Counted from the first letter of the stretch, positions 43,799 to 53,767 are shown. The stretch: DNA of 64,000 bases from Bradyrhizobium diazoefficiens (GCF_016616425.1 NZ_CP067101.1:3596001-3660000), one strand, 5' to 3'. Made by a program: numbers and translations. Notes: a model not told the origin generated them from the sequence alone.

Positions 43799-43860
43799 CT
43801 CTTGGAAGGTACCTGTGGGGGCGCAGATACCCATCGGTCTTCTTGGAAGGTACTGCGGGC

Positions 43861-44118
43861 TCAGTAGCAGCGGTTGATCAGCCGCCAGCGGGGTCCCCAG
43901 GGAGTCGGGACCAGCCGGCGCACATAGCAGCCGCCATAGCCGTAGGAGACGGGGCCTCCGACGAAGAAGCGCGGTCCGCCCCAGCCGCGGTGCCAGCCGC
44001 CGCCGTACCACCCACCGCCGTGCCAACCGCCATGCCAATGAGCGGACGCCGAGGTCGGTGCCAGCGCGGCACCCAGCGCAACCGCGGCGACCGCGGCAAG
44101 CGAAAGTTTCCTCAACAT
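43861..44118 (-). CDS. Small secreted Gly/Trp/His-rich protein
   Basis: 85 residues: signal peptide MLRKLSLAAVAAVALGAALA (cut after ASA), then GWHGGGWYGGGWHRGWGG, a Tyr/Gly section and a final VPTPWGPRWRLINRCY with two cysteines. This composition is widespread in Bradyrhizobium periplasmic proteins without known function; His and Trp richness could bind metal, which is speculation. The ATG is preceded by GGAGATCACC. The 310 bases upstream hold only the ndk promoter. Confidence 0.75.
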   Translation of the reverse strand: MLRKLSLAAVAAVALGAALAPTSASAHWHGGWHGGGWYGGGWHRGWGGPRFFVGGPVSYGYGGCYVRRLVPTPWGPRWRLINRCY

Positions 44119-44356
44119 GGTGATCTCCTCAAAACTGCCGGCGCGGGGCTACCCGCGTCGATGAAGGGCCGCCGAAACGCTCGGCCTCGGGATCAGGCGT
44201 CGGTTTCGATGGACCAACCCTACGCCAGCGAGGCTGAACCGAATCCTGACGACGGCTTCAGATTGGGTTCATCTGGGTGAAATTGTCGTAATCCATGCTG
44301 AAATCGCCAGTGCCGATCCTGCGGCGGAGCGCCTGTGACGTCATCCCGGCGGTCGC

Positions 44357-44385
44357 TTGCCGGATGGCATGGGCGCCGATATAAG
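44357..44385 (+). promoter_or_regulatory. Predicted ndk promoter
   Basis: TTGCCG (44357-44362) and TATAAG (44380-44385) are 17 bases apart, a good housekeeping match, giving a leader of about 37 bases before the ndk ATG. No other signal was found in 44119-44356. Confidence 0.5.
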
Positions 44386-44428
44386 CCCCGCAACTCCGAA
44401 CCACCGCTTTCTTCCCAAGGACAAGATC

Positions 44429-44851
44429 ATGGCCATCGAACGCACCTTCTCGATCATCAAGCCCGACGCGACCGCGCGTAACCTGACCGGCGCCGTTAAC
44501 GCCGTGATCGAAAAAGCGGGCCTGCGCATCGTTGCGCAGAAGCGCATCCGCATGACCAGGGAGCAGGCCGAGACCTTCTATGCCGTTCATAAGGCGCGGC
44601 CGTTCTTCGGCGAGCTCGTCGAGTTCATGACCTCGGGCCCGGTCGTCGTCCAGGTGCTGGAAGGCGAGAACGCCATCGCCAGGTACCGCGACGTCATGGG
44701 TGCGACCGATCCGTCCAAGGCAGCGGACGGTACCATCCGCAAGCTCTACGCAAAGTCGATCGGCGAGAATTCCGCGCACGGCTCGGATGGGCCGGAGACC
44801 GCCGCGATCGAGATCGCGCAGTTCTTCTCGGGCAACGAGATCGTCGGCTGA
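44429..44851 (+). CDS. ndk: Nucleoside-diphosphate kinase
   Basis: Equilibrates NDPs and NTPs through a phospho-histidine. 140 residues, starting [14 protein letters not shown]; the active-site His is in ENSAHGSD (about residue 117). ATG 44429 is chosen by family start and falls after AAGGACAAGATC. Typical length; TerC gene follows after 42 bases. Confidence 0.97.
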   Translation: MAIERTFSIIKPDATARNLTGAVNAVIEKAGLRIVAQKRIRMTREQAETFYAVHKARPFFGELVEFMTSGPVVVQVLEGENAIARYRDVMGATDPSKAADGTIRKLYAKSIGENSAHGSDGPETAAIEIAQFFSGNEIVG

Positions 44852-44893
44852 TCCAGCCGCGAAGTTAAAGCGACGGGGGCGAAAGGACGCATT

Positions 44894-45754
44894 GTGAACT
44901 GGCTCTGGCAGATCTTCGATCCCGCCACGATCGGGGCACTCTTCACCCAGTTTCGCAACGAGATGGCCGAACCGACTTTCTGGATTGCGGTCGGCAAGAT
45001 CATCTGGATCAACATCCTTTTGTCCGGCGACAACGCGCTGGTGATCGCGCTCGCTTGCCGCGGCCTCAAGCCGCGGCATCGGCTATGGGGCATGATCTTC
45101 GGTGCCGGCGCTGCGGTGCTGCTGCGGATCATCTTCACCGGCATCGTCGCGAGCTTGATGGCGCTGCCGTACCTCAAGCTCATCGGCGGTCTCGCTCTGA
45201 TCGTGATCGCGGCCAAGCTCCTGGTGCCGGAAAACGAGGACGAGAACGACGTCGAGTCCGCGTCGCATCTGTGGCAGGCCGTGCAAATCGTCGTGGTCGC
45301 CGACATTGTCATGAGTCTCGACAATGTCATTGCGGTTGCCGCCGCGGCCAATGGCAGCGTACCGCTGCTGATCCTGGGCCTTGCCGTCAGCGTGCCGCTG
45401 ATCGTCGCCGGTGCGGCGCTGATCATGGCGCTGCTCGAAAAGCTGCCGGTGCTGGTCTGGGCCGGTGCGGCGCTGCTCGGCTGGATCGCGGGCGAGGTGA
45501 TCGCGACCGACCCCGGCGTCGCGCCAAAGCTGCACGCGCTGTTCGACGGTCCGTTCGGTGCTTCGCTCGACACGATGCTCGATGCCGTGCGAATCCCGCC
45601 GCAGTTCGGCCATGGCGGCGCGGGCGGAGAATATTTCTGTGCAGCGCTCGGCGTCGTGGTCGTGCTGGTGGCCGGCACCATCTGGCGCCGGCGCAGCCTC
45701 AGCGCCGCCGCACTGGAATCCTCCGAGCGGCACGCCAGGGCGTCGGCGGAATAA
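44894..45754 (+). CDS. TerC family integral membrane protein
   Basis: 286 residues, about seven hydrophobic helices. The TerC signatures INILLSGDNALVIALAC and VVADIVMSLDNVIAVAAAA each bear the conserved Asp-Asn pair in a membrane helix. Bacterial members (YjbE/YkoY, Alx) export Mn2+ or supply metal to exoenzymes; the ion here is inferred. A Gly/His segment precedes the last helix. GTG start at 44894 follows AAAGGACGCATT. Confidence 0.9.
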   Translation: MNWLWQIFDPATIGALFTQFRNEMAEPTFWIAVGKIIWINILLSGDNALVIALACRGLKPRHRLWGMIFGAGAAVLLRIIFTGIVASLMALPYLKLIGGLALIVIAAKLLVPENEDENDVESASHLWQAVQIVVVADIVMSLDNVIAVAAAANGSVPLLILGLAVSVPLIVAGAALIMALLEKLPVLVWAGAALLGWIAGEVIATDPGVAPKLHALFDGPFGASLDTMLDAVRIPPQFGHGGAGGEYFCAALGVVVVLVAGTIWRRRSLSAAALESSERHARASAE

Positions 45755-45780
45755 CAGCCGCCGGTTGAATGACTTGCTAG

Positions 45781-47283
45781 CTAGCGCCGGACGATCGAGC
45801 CGGCGCGGCCAATCAGGCGGGCGAGCTGGCGGAAGCGGCTGCCGACGCGGTCGGCGACGAGGTCGCCGAGGCGGTGCTCGAACACCAGCATCAGTTTACG
45901 TCCCTGGGTCCGGAAATGCGTGGCCGGCAGCACGCCCGGCCGCGCCGCCGAGATCAGATGCGCGACGCGGAATGCAGCGCCCAGCAGGCGCGCGCGTTCG
46001 AGCTGCGCCGGCGTCAGCTGCTCCTGCACGGTGGTCGGCGGCTGGTTTTCCTCGCTCAGGCCCGCATAGCGATAGAACACCGACAGGCCGACGAAGGCGC
46101 GCTCGGTGTGGGTGATCGCGCCGAAATTGCCGTTGACGACGAGGCTCAATGTCTGCTCGCCGCGATGATCGGGATGCACGCGCCAGCCGATGTCGGACAG
46201 CAGGCATGCGGCGTGGCGCAAGCGGCGATCTTCCTCGGTCTCGCGCAGCTTGACGACGCGCGCGAGGCGGTCGGTCCAGGCGATCAGCTCGCGCGCGTGC
46301 CTTGCCGAACGCGACAGCAATTGGTTGAGCTCTTCGGCGGCGCAGATCAGGCCGTCCTTGTTGCGTTCGGACTCCGGCAACTTCTCGTGCAGCAGGCCCT
46401 CGCGTACGCCAAAAGTCGAGAACACGATGGTCTTCGGCTTCGCCACGCGAATGATGTGTTCGAGCACCAGCGCGGCATAGGTGAGGAGCGGGCGGCGCGC
46501 ATCGGCGACGATCTCGATATCGGCGAGCATGTCGGCGGCTGCAAGACGGCGAAGGCGGCGTGAAAAGTCGAGCGCCTCGGCCGCCGTAATCGAATAGCCG
46601 TGCATCACCTGGAGCGGATAGCCGCTCTGGATGATGTGAATGCGCGCGAGCGCGCGCCAGGTGCCGCCGACCGCGTAGAAGGTGCGGCCGCGGCCCGCGG
46701 TGAGCTGCGGCACCTCGTCGATTGCCTCGCGCACGATGCGGTCGGCGCGCTTGAGCGATTTGTGCGCGAGATCCTGGAGCGCGAGCCCGCCGAGCGGCAG
46801 CGTTACGCCGCTGCGCACGCTGTTCCTGCGCACGTCGATCAATTCGAGCGAGCCGCCGCCGAGGTCGCCGACGATGCCGTCGGGATGATGGATGCCTGAG
46901 ATCACGCCGAGCGCCGACAGTCGCGCCTCGCGCGGGCCCGACAGGATCTCGATCTTCACGGCGCAGATGCGCTCGGCCTTCGCGATGAAATCGGGGCCGT
47001 TGGAGGCGTCGCGGCAGGCCGCCGTCGCGATCGCGAACACGCGTCCAACCTGCATCACACGGCACAATGCGCGAAAGCGCTTGAGCGACGTCAGCGCCTT
47101 GTCGACGGCGTCAGGAGCGAGCAGGCCGGTGCTCTGCACCTCCCGCCCGAGGCCGCACAGCGTTTTCTCGTTGAAGATCGAAATGAGGCTCCGCGCCAGT
47201 CCCTCGTAGACGACGAGACGGACCGAGTTGGAACCGATGTCGATGACCGCGACGGTCGAGCCGCGCTTGCGCGGCCGCTTCAC
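45781..47283 (-). CDS. ppx: Exopolyphosphatase (Ppx/GppA family)
   Basis: Releases phosphate from polyphosphate chain ends or hydrolyses pppGpp. 500 residues with sugar-kinase-fold motifs IDIGSNSVRLVVYEG (near residue 16) and VGDLGGGSLELIDV, and a C-terminal HD-like helical region. It lies 15 bases after ppk on the same strand, so synthesis and breakdown of polyphosphate are likely co-expressed. Confidence 0.94.
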   Translation of the reverse strand: MKRPRKRGSTVAVIDIGSNSVRLVVYEGLARSLISIFNEKTLCGLGREVQSTGLLAPDAVDKALTSLKRFRALCRVMQVGRVFAIATAACRDASNGPDFIAKAERICAVKIEILSGPREARLSALGVISGIHHPDGIVGDLGGGSLELIDVRRNSVRSGVTLPLGGLALQDLAHKSLKRADRIVREAIDEVPQLTAGRGRTFYAVGGTWRALARIHIIQSGYPLQVMHGYSITAAEALDFSRRLRRLAAADMLADIEIVADARRPLLTYAALVLEHIIRVAKPKTIVFSTFGVREGLLHEKLPESERNKDGLICAAEELNQLLSRSARHARELIAWTDRLARVVKLRETEEDRRLRHAACLLSDIGWRVHPDHRGEQTLSLVVNGNFGAITHTERAFVGLSVFYRYAGLSEENQPPTTVQEQLTPAQLERARLLGAAFRVAHLISAARPGVLPATHFRTQGRKLMLVFEHRLGDLVADRVGSRFRQLARLIGRAGSIVRR

Positions 47284-47298
47284 GTCGGAAATCCCCGA

Positions 47299-49506
47299 TC
47301 AGGGTTGATGGCGTTCGTTCCGGCGCGTGAGACGACGCGGCGAGGATTCCTTGAGCGACTTTCCACGGCCAGACAGACTCGGATTTGTCATGAAGTAGTT
47401 GTGCACGTTGAAAGGCTCCTCGCCCTTCGCGGTCTTCATACGCGTTGAGGACCCGTCCGGCAACAATTGCCAGCTCTGCTCATTGTCCTTGAGATTCGCG
47501 ACCATGATCTGTTCGAGAACCTGCTGATGCACCGTCGGATTTTGCAGCGGACACAGCACCTCGACGCGGCGGTCGAGGTTGCGTGGCATCATGTCGGCGG
47601 ACGAGATATACACAGCCGCTTTGGCGCTCGGTAGGCCCTGGCCCATGCCGAAGCAGTAGATTCGGCCGTGTTCCAGGAAGCGTCCAATGATCGACTTGAC
47701 GCGGATGTTCTCGGACAGGCCGGGAATGCCGGGGCGCAGGCAACAGATACCGCGCACGACGAGCTCGACCTGCACGCCGGCCTGTGAGGCCTCGTAGAGC
47801 GCGTCGATGATGTCGGGATCAACCAGCGCGTTCATCTTCATCCAGACTGCGCCGTGGCGGCCGTGCCGCGCATGCGCGGTCTCGCCCTGGATGTGCTCGA
47901 TGATGCGCTTGCGCAAGGTCAGCGGCGACACCGCCATCTTTTCCAGGTCGCTCGGCGCCGCATAGCCGGTGATGAAATTGAACACGCGGGCCGCGTCACG
48001 GCCGATCGTCGGATCGGAAGTGAAGTAGGAGAGGTCGGTATAGATGCGCGCGGTGACCGGGTGATAGTTGCCGGTGCCGGTATGAACATAGGTGGTGAGG
48101 CTGCTGCCCTCGCGGCGCACCACCATCGAGAGCTTCGCGTGCGTCTTCAGTTCGAGGAAGCCGTAGACGACCTGCACGCCGGCGCGTTCGAGATCGCGCG
48201 CCCAGCGGATGTTGGCTTCCTCGTCGAAGCGCGCCTTCAGCTCGATCAACGCCGTGACGGATTTTCCGGCCTCGGCGGCTTCCGCGAGCGCGCGCACGAT
48301 CGGCGAGTTGTTGGAGGTGCGGTAGAGGGTCTGCTTGATCGCGACGACGTCGGGGTCGCGCGTGGCCTGCTGCAGGAACTGCACCACCACGTCGAAGGAT
48401 TCGTAGGGATGATGGACGACGAGGTCCTTCTGCCGGATTGCGGCAAAGATGTCGCCGCCATGTTCGCGCACGCGCTCGGGATGGCGCGGCACGTATGGAG
48501 TGAATTCGAGATCGGGCCGGTCGAGGCGGGTGAGCTGCGAGAGCTCGTTCATCGCCTGCACGCCGTCGACCAGGAACACCTCGTCGTCGGCGGCCGACAG
48601 TGCGTGCTGGACGAAGCTGCGCAGCTCCTCCGGCATCTTGGCGTCGATCTCGAGCCGGATCACCGATCCGCGGCGGCGGCGCTTCAGCGCGGTCTCGAAC
48701 AGGCGGACGAGGTCTTCCGCCTCTTCCTCGATTTCGAGCTCGGAGTCGCGGATGATCCGGAAGGCGCCCTGGCCGTGCAGATTGTAGCCGGGGAACAGGC
48801 GATTGATGAACAGGGCTGTCGCCTGTTCCAGCGAGATCAGCCGGACGATCTTGCCGTCGGCCGGCAGGCGGATGAAGCGGTCGATCTTGCCGGGCATGCG
48901 GATCAGCGCGTTCATCTGCTTGCCGTCGGCCGCGCGCGTGAGCTGGAGCGCAATGGTGAAGCCGAGGCTCGGGATGAACGGGAAGGGGTGGGCCGGGTCG
49001 ATCGCCAGCGGCGTCAGCAGCGGGAACACGTTGCTGAGGAAATAGTCCTCGATCCAGGTCCGCTCCGCCTTGGTGACCTCCTTGCCGTCGACCAGCACGA
49101 TGCCGACATCGGCCAGCGTGGCGCGCAGGTCGCGCCAGATCGCCTGCTGGTCGGAGGCAAGTTCGGAAACGGTGCGGTTGATCAGCGCGAGCTGCTCGGA
49201 CGGGGTCAGGCCATCGGGGCTGCGTTCGGTAATGCCCTCGCGCACCTGGGCCTTGATGCCGGCGACGCGGACCATGAAGAACTCGTCGAGGTTATTCGCT
49301 GAAATCGACAGGAATCGCACCCGCTCCAGCACGGGGTGGCTGGGATTGACCGATTCCTCCAGGACGCGGCGATTGAAATGCAGCCAGGAGAGCTCGCGAT
49401 TGATGAATCGTTCAGGGCTGGATGCGATTGCCGGCAGGCTCTCGGTTTCCAGATCTTTCTCTTTGATTTCAGCAGCTTGCGCAGAGTCCATCAGAAGTCG
49501 GTCCAT
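47299..49506 (-). CDS. ppk: Polyphosphate kinase 1
   Basis: Reversible transfer of ATP gamma-phosphate to polyphosphate; membrane-associated. 735 residues. The N domain begins [18 protein letters not shown]; the catalytic histidines are in the middle and C-terminal phospholipase D-like domains ([14 protein letters not shown] region [12 protein letters not shown], and [11 protein letters not shown]). The start is taken at 49506 (GACAGG just before); ATG 49491 is possible. A Pho-box-like repeat is about 60 bases upstream. Confidence 0.95.
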   Translation of the reverse strand: MDRLLMDSAQAAEIKEKDLETESLPAIASSPERFINRELSWLHFNRRVLEESVNPSHPVLERVRFLSISANNLDEFFMVRVAGIKAQVREGITERSPDGLTPSEQLALINRTVSELASDQQAIWRDLRATLADVGIVLVDGKEVTKAERTWIEDYFLSNVFPLLTPLAIDPAHPFPFIPSLGFTIALQLTRAADGKQMNALIRMPGKIDRFIRLPADGKIVRLISLEQATALFINRLFPGYNLHGQGAFRIIRDSELEIEEEAEDLVRLFETALKRRRRGSVIRLEIDAKMPEELRSFVQHALSAADDEVFLVDGVQAMNELSQLTRLDRPDLEFTPYVPRHPERVREHGGDIFAAIRQKDLVVHHPYESFDVVVQFLQQATRDPDVVAIKQTLYRTSNNSPIVRALAEAAEAGKSVTALIELKARFDEEANIRWARDLERAGVQVVYGFLELKTHAKLSMVVRREGSSLTTYVHTGTGNYHPVTARIYTDLSYFTSDPTIGRDAARVFNFITGYAAPSDLEKMAVSPLTLRKRIIEHIQGETAHARHGRHGAVWMKMNALVDPDIIDALYEASQAGVQVELVVRGICCLRPGIPGLSENIRVKSIIGRFLEHGRIYCFGMGQGLPSAKAAVYISSADMMPRNLDRRVEVLCPLQNPTVHQQVLEQIMVANLKDNEQSWQLLPDGSSTRMKTAKGEEPFNVHNYFMTNPSLSGRGKSLKESSPRRLTRRNERHQP

Positions 49507-49565
49507 CCTGTCTCGCCTCACCTTGCGACTTACGCGCAAAACCGGCCGGAGCATGTGTTAGAGCG

Positions 49566-49583
49566 ATGACGTTTCGATGACAT
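49566..49583 (-). promoter_or_regulatory. Pho-box-like PhoB site upstream of ppk
   Basis: On the minus strand ATGTCAT-CGAA-ACGTCAT matches the 7-4-7 layout of the PhoB consensus CTGTCAT-N4-CTGTCAT at 11 of 14 half-site positions. TAACAC follows at -10 distance. Phosphate starvation control of ppk-ppx is known in other bacteria and is the natural reading here. Confidence 0.55.
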
Positions 49584-49646
49584 TGATGTTCCGCTGCTTC
49601 GCCGCGTCAAGCGCGCTTCGCGCGGCCTTGCGGCGGCTGGATCGGA

Positions 49647-50420
49647 TCACGCGTCCCGCAAAAGCTCGGCGGCCAGCGCCCGCGTGACGGGGCGGCCGAG
49701 CCGCAGGGCCTCGCTGTCGAGCCGTTCCACGGCCTGGCGGGCCGCGGCCGAAGATCGTTCCAGACGGGTGGCGAGATAGCCGACCACGCTCTCGTCCACG
49801 GTGAGCTGGCGGTCGGCGCAGAATTTGACGATCAGGCCGCGGAAGAGCTGGTCGTCGGGTGGCAGCAGCGCGACCACCGGCACGGCGCGCAGACGCGAGC
49901 GCAGGTCGCGAAGCTCGATCTCCAGCGAGGCCGGCACCTCGCGCCCGGTGAAGAGCACGTAAGCGCCATCCTCGCGGGCGAGATTCATCAGGTGAAAAAG
50001 TGCGCGTTCGTCGAAATCCCCGGCCTTGAGGTCCTCGACCACCAGCGCGCCGGTGGCGAGCGCGCCCGGAACGCCTGCGGGGGTCAGTGCATTGGCGGCG
50101 GTCGAGCGGGCGCCCGATGCCTCGGCCCAGATCGCGGCAAGGTGGCTCTTACCGCTTCCGTCCGGGCCGGCGAGCCACATGATCCGGTTCGGCCACTCCG
50201 GCCAGCTGTCGATCAGGCCGAGACCGGCCGCGTTGGCGGGGCCTTCGAGGAAGTTGTCCCGGCTGAGGCTTTCCGCATGCGGAAGCGAAAACGCCAATTG
50301 TCGGGGATGGACGCGGCCTGCCACGCTTGCTTTGCTCCATGCCGGCGCGCCGGCTTGTTTGAAGAGAATCGACTTAATCGAGCGGGAGTTGGCCTTTTGC
50401 GGGGCCGCATCGCCTCTCAT
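49647..50420 (-). CDS. hdaA: DnaA-related replication regulator HdaA
   Basis: AAA+ protein homologous to DnaA domain III, stimulating DnaA-ATP hydrolysis after replication starts. 257 residues: LAFSLPHAESLSRDNFLEGP (clamp-interacting and N-terminal part), Walker A GPDGSGKSHLAA, Walker B-like VVEDLKAG, and DLRSRLRAVPVV with the Arg finger region. ATG 50420 overlaps the preceding gene's stop in ATGA. An N-terminal extension of about 45 residues precedes the usual start. Confidence 0.87.
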   Translation of the reverse strand: MRGDAAPQKANSRSIKSILFKQAGAPAWSKASVAGRVHPRQLAFSLPHAESLSRDNFLEGPANAAGLGLIDSWPEWPNRIMWLAGPDGSGKSHLAAIWAEASGARSTAANALTPAGVPGALATGALVVEDLKAGDFDERALFHLMNLAREDGAYVLFTGREVPASLEIELRDLRSRLRAVPVVALLPPDDQLFRGLIVKFCADRQLTVDESVVGYLATRLERSSAAARQAVERLDSEALRLGRPVTRALAAELLRDA

Positions 50421-50959
50421 TTTGCCTCGATCGTGCTCATGTGCCGCAGCCACTCGACCAGATAGAGCGACACGGAGGAGAGCGTGAAGATCGTGACGAA
50501 GCCCATCAGGATGATATCATAAGGAGCCGGCTTGAAGCCGAAGGCAAGCGCCGCCAGCACCAAGGCGGCGAACGCCACTTGTGCTACGGTGTTGAGCTTG
50601 GACACCTTCGACGGCTTCATCTCGACGGGCCGGTCGAACAGCCAGGACACGATCACGGCGGCGACGATCATGATGTCGCGTGAGACCACGAGGATCACGA
50701 TCCAGCGCGGAATCGCGCCCCAGATGCCGAGCGCCATGTAGATCGAGACCAGCAGCGCCTTGTCCGCGAGCGGATCGAGCAGGGCACCGAGCTCGGTCGT
50801 CATGTTGAAGCGCTTGGCCAGGAAGCCGTCCACGGCGTCGCTGATGCCGGCGATCAGGAAGACGGCGAAGGCCACCTCCATTTGGCTCGACCCGATGGCC
50901 CAGACAATGATCGGGACCAGCATGATGCGGCCCAGGGTAATGACGTTCGGAATACTCAC
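50417..50959 (-). CDS. CDP-alcohol phosphatidyltransferase (PgsA-like)
   Basis: Inner-membrane enzyme attaching a CDP-activated diacylglycerol to an alcohol, most likely glycerol-3-phosphate for phosphatidylglycerol. The CDP-OH-P motif DAVDGFLAKRFNMTTELGAL and LLDPLADK is intact, with three or four further helices; start VSIPNVITLGRIMLVPIIV. GTG 50959 gives 180 residues and has GGGAAG ten bases upstream; upstream ATG or GTG codons to 51103 are alternatives. Overlaps hdaA by four bases. Confidence 0.86.
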   Translation of the reverse strand: MSIPNVITLGRIMLVPIIVWAIGSSQMEVAFAVFLIAGISDAVDGFLAKRFNMTTELGALLDPLADKALLVSIYMALGIWGAIPRWIVILVVSRDIMIVAAVIVSWLFDRPVEMKPSKVSKLNTVAQVAFAALVLAALAFGFKPAPYDIILMGFVTIFTLSSVSLYLVEWLRHMSTIEAK

Positions 50960-51115
50960 ACGGCGCTTCCCGGCACCCGGCCTGACCTCGAATCCGGCCT
51001 CTTTGGAGGCTGAACCGGTTGATATCTCTACATAGTATAGAGCGGGGCGCCATGCGAGCCATTGCGCGTCCCCGGAATTCGACGTAACCAGCCGCAAACC
51101 CACTGGAAATCGGGC

Positions 51116-52189
51116 ATGACCGACCGCAAAAACGGCCTCACTTACGCCGATTCAGGCGTCGATATCGATGCGGGCAACCGCCTGGTCGACCTGATCAAGC
51201 CGATGGTGCGTGCCACCGCGCGGCCCGGCGCCGACGCCGAGATCGGCGGTTTCGGCGGCTTGTTCGACCTCAAGGCGGCCGGTTTCAAGGACCCTGTCCT
51301 GGTCGCCGCGACCGACGGCGTCGGCACCAAGGTCAAGATCGCGATCGAGACCGGGCTGCACGGTGGGATCGGCATCGACCTCGTCGCCATGAGCGTCAAC
51401 GACCTCGTGGTGCAGGGCGCCGAGCCACTGTTCTTCCTGGACTATTTCGCCTGCGGCAAGCTCGACCCCGAGGCCACGGCCGCGATCGTCGCGGGCGTCG
51501 CCGAGGGGTGCCGCGAATCCGGTTGCGCGCTGATCGGCGGCGAGACCGCCGAGATGCCCGGCCTGTACAGGGACGGCGATTACGATCTCGGCGGCTTTGC
51601 CGTCGGGGCCGCGGAGCGGGGTACGCTGCTTCCGCGCAAGGACATCTCGGCGGGCGATGCCGTGATTGGCCTCGCCTCGTCGGGCGTGCATTCCAACGGC
51701 TTCTCGCTGGTGCGCAAGATCGTGGAGCAATCCGGCCTCGGCTTCGAGGCGCCGGCGCCGTTCGCCCCGGTCATGACGCTCGGCGGCGCGCTGCTGGCGC
51801 CAACGCGGCTCTATGTCAAATCCTGCCTGCGCGCGATCCGCGAGACCGGCGCGGTAAAGGGCCTCGCCCACATCACCGGCGGCGGCTTCACCGACAACAT
51901 TCCGCGCGTGCTGCCGAAGAGCCTCGGCGTCGGCATCGATCTGGCGCGCCTGCCGGTGCTGCCGGTGTTCAAATGGCTGGCCACGCAGGCCGGCATCGCC
52001 GAGCTGGAAATGCTGCGCACCTTCAACTGCGGCATCGGCATGATCGCGATCGTCGAGCCCGACAAAGTCGACGAAGTCATACAGGTCTTCAGCGATGCCG
52101 GCGAGACCGTGGCGCAGCTCGGCACCGTGATCCCGGCCCAGGGCGAGCACCGCGTGGTCTACAACGGCCATCTCGATATGGCACTGTGA
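51116..52189 (+). CDS. purM: Phosphoribosylformylglycinamidine cyclo-ligase
   Basis: AIR synthetase of purine biosynthesis, 357 residues. Motifs: [40 protein letters not shown] (ATP-binding), [28 protein letters not shown] and [19 protein letters not shown] 51116 matches the family start. Coupled to purN through TGATG. Confidence 0.98.
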   Translation: MTDRKNGLTYADSGVDIDAGNRLVDLIKPMVRATARPGADAEIGGFGGLFDLKAAGFKDPVLVAATDGVGTKVKIAIETGLHGGIGIDLVAMSVNDLVVQGAEPLFFLDYFACGKLDPEATAAIVAGVAEGCRESGCALIGGETAEMPGLYRDGDYDLGGFAVGAAERGTLLPRKDISAGDAVIGLASSGVHSNGFSLVRKIVEQSGLGFEAPAPFAPVMTLGGALLAPTRLYVKSCLRAIRETGAVKGLAHITGGGFTDNIPRVLPKSLGVGIDLARLPVLPVFKWLATQAGIAELEMLRTFNCGIGMIAIVEPDKVDEVIQVFSDAGETVAQLGTVIPAQGEHRVVYNGHLDMAL

Positions 52190-52872
52190 TGACTGGCGCT
52201 ACGCTGACTGGCGCTGTGATGAAGCGCCGCGTCGCCATCCTGATCTCCGGCCGCGGCTCCAACATGGCCGCACTGATCAGGGCCGCCGCTGCGCCGGATT
52301 TCCCGGCGGAGATCTCGCTCGTTATCTCGAACAAAGCCGATGCGCTCGGACTCGAACGGGCCAAGGCGAGCGGCGTGAACACGCTGGTGATCGAGAGCAA
52401 GCCGTTCGGCAAGGATCGCGCCGGCTTCGAAAAGCTGCTGCAGGCGGCGCTCGACCGGCACGGCATCGAGCTGATCTGTCTCGGCGGCTTCATGCGCCTG
52501 TTCACGGCCGAGTTCACCAAGGCCTGGTACGGGCGGATGCTCAATATCCATCCCTCGCTGCTGCCGTCCTTTCCGGGCCTCGACCCTCACGGCCAGGCCT
52601 TGCGCGCCGGCGTCAAGCTGTCCGGCGCGACGGTGCACTTCGTGATCCCCGAGACCGATGCCGGCCCGATCGTGATGCAGGGCGCGGTTCCCGTCAGCGA
52701 TCACGATACCGTGGACACGCTGTCGGAGCGCATCCTCGAAATCGAGCACCGCATCTATCCCGAAGCGCTGCGGCTGCTCGCGACCGGCAAGGTCCGGATC
52801 GAGGGCGACGTGTGCAGGATGGCGGGCAGCGGGCCGTCGGAGAATTTCCTGATTGCGCCGGTGGTGAGCTAG
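52189..52872 (+). CDS. purN: Phosphoribosylglycinamide formyltransferase
   Basis: Formyl-tetrahydrofolate-dependent GAR transformylase. Core begins VAILISGRGSNM; LGGFMRLF, MLNIHPSLLPSFPGLDPH (catalytic His and Asn) and TVHFVIPETDAGPI follow. ATG 52189 overlaps the purM stop in TGATG and gives 227 residues; ATG 52219 (MKRRVAIL, 217 residues) is the common family start. The segment between them contains a duplicated CTGACTGGCGCT-like sequence, so the longer N-terminus may have arisen by duplication. Confidence 0.95.
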   Translation: MTGATLTGAVMKRRVAILISGRGSNMAALIRAAAAPDFPAEISLVISNKADALGLERAKASGVNTLVIESKPFGKDRAGFEKLLQAALDRHGIELICLGGFMRLFTAEFTKAWYGRMLNIHPSLLPSFPGLDPHGQALRAGVKLSGATVHFVIPETDAGPIVMQGAVPVSDHDTVDTLSERILEIEHRIYPEALRLLATGKVRIEGDVCRMAGSGPSENFLIAPVVS

Positions 52873-53120
52873 AGACAGTCGGGATTCAAAGGCCGCAGAA
52901 TAGAATAGCCGATCGAGCGGTCTGTCGATTTGCCGAGGATGATCGAATACCCCAGCGAAATGCCTCGTCTGGAAGATCCGAGCCGAAAACGTCAAAAGCG
53001 GAGATTACCCCCTCGTCGCACGCCGAAGGTTGGTGTTGGAGTTCGCCGCTCTTCATCTCTGGTCGATCGGTTGTGATATTCGTCGCTCGAGCTAAGCGCT
53101 GTGGTTGCTGTTATTTGAAA

Positions 53121-53145
53121 TAAAATCCCCCGGCAGAGCCGGGGG
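53121..53145 (-). terminator. Rho-independent terminator of the cold-shock gene
   Basis: CCCCCGGC and GCCGGGGG form a perfect 8-bp stem with an AGA/TCT loop; on the minus strand it is followed by ATTTTATTT. It lies 38 bases after the cold-shock gene stop. The remaining 52873-53120 sequence after purN has no recognised feature. Confidence 0.75.
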
Positions 53146-53182
53146 CAACGTCATGATCTCTCGCGCTTAGCTCTGAGAGAAT

Positions 53183-53389
53183 TCAGGAGACCTTGAGGTT
53201 CTCCGCGGATGCCTTGCCGCGGTTCTCCACGAGGTCGTATTCAACCACCTGGTTCTCGTTGAGGGTGGAGAGTCCGGCACGCTCGACGGCGGAGATGTGG
53301 ACGAACACGTCCTTGTCGCTGCCGTTCGGCTTGATGAACCCATAGCCCTTGGTCGGGTTGAACCATTTGACGGTGCCCTTTTGCGGCAT
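53183..53389 (-). CDS. Cold-shock protein (CspA family)
   Basis: 68-residue OB-fold single-strand nucleic-acid chaperone. RNP1 KGYGFIKP and RNP2 VFVHIS are visible, after GTVKWFNPTKG. The ribosome binding site GGAGGAG is unusual: it falls in the loop of a small hairpin. Followed by a clear terminator. Confidence 0.97.
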   Translation of the reverse strand: MPQKGTVKWFNPTKGYGFIKPNGSDKDVFVHISAVERAGLSTLNENQVVEYDLVENRGKASAENLKVS

Positions 53390-53391
53390 CG

Positions 53392-53408
53392 CTAGTCTCC
53401 TCCACTAG
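53392..53408 (-). promoter_or_regulatory. Hairpin presenting the cold-shock ribosome binding site in its loop
   Basis: In the mRNA CUAGU and ACUAG pair around a 7-base loop GGAGGAG, which is the full ribosome binding site; the ATG comes two bases after the stem. A 5-bp stem is marginal at 30 degrees and more stable in the cold, so exposure could depend on temperature. The rest of the gene-free stretch 53409-53767 shows no definite promoter. Confidence 0.45.
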
Positions 53409-53767
53409 TTACAAAAAAGACGCGGCCGCTTTTCGCGTGCCACGCCACAAGCGGGCTTCCGGATGTCTGTTCGAGTCTTGAGTCTCAATGTCGCGAAACG
53501 CACAGCCGAGCGGCCAATTCCGATTGTGTCCAATATTGCAACATGAAAATCGCCCGTTAGCAAGCTGCGCGCGAATTTCAAGATCGGCGCGGGTACCGTC
53601 ATCTGCTATTTGCGACCTGTGGCCGCGGAACCACAATCGAGGGCAATAGGCTTGGTGACGGCGTGCTAATCGGTTGACCCTCCGTGGCAGTTCGGCCCAA
53701 ATCGCGGCATGCGTGCGCCGCGCCTGTTGCATTTTTGCGGACCGCCATTGCTTCGGGATTAGTCGTC

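Noticed and set aside
47854..49302. Long plus-strand open frame opposite ppk
   Set aside because: Antisense shadow of a clear enzyme, with composition typical of codon-position GC bias.
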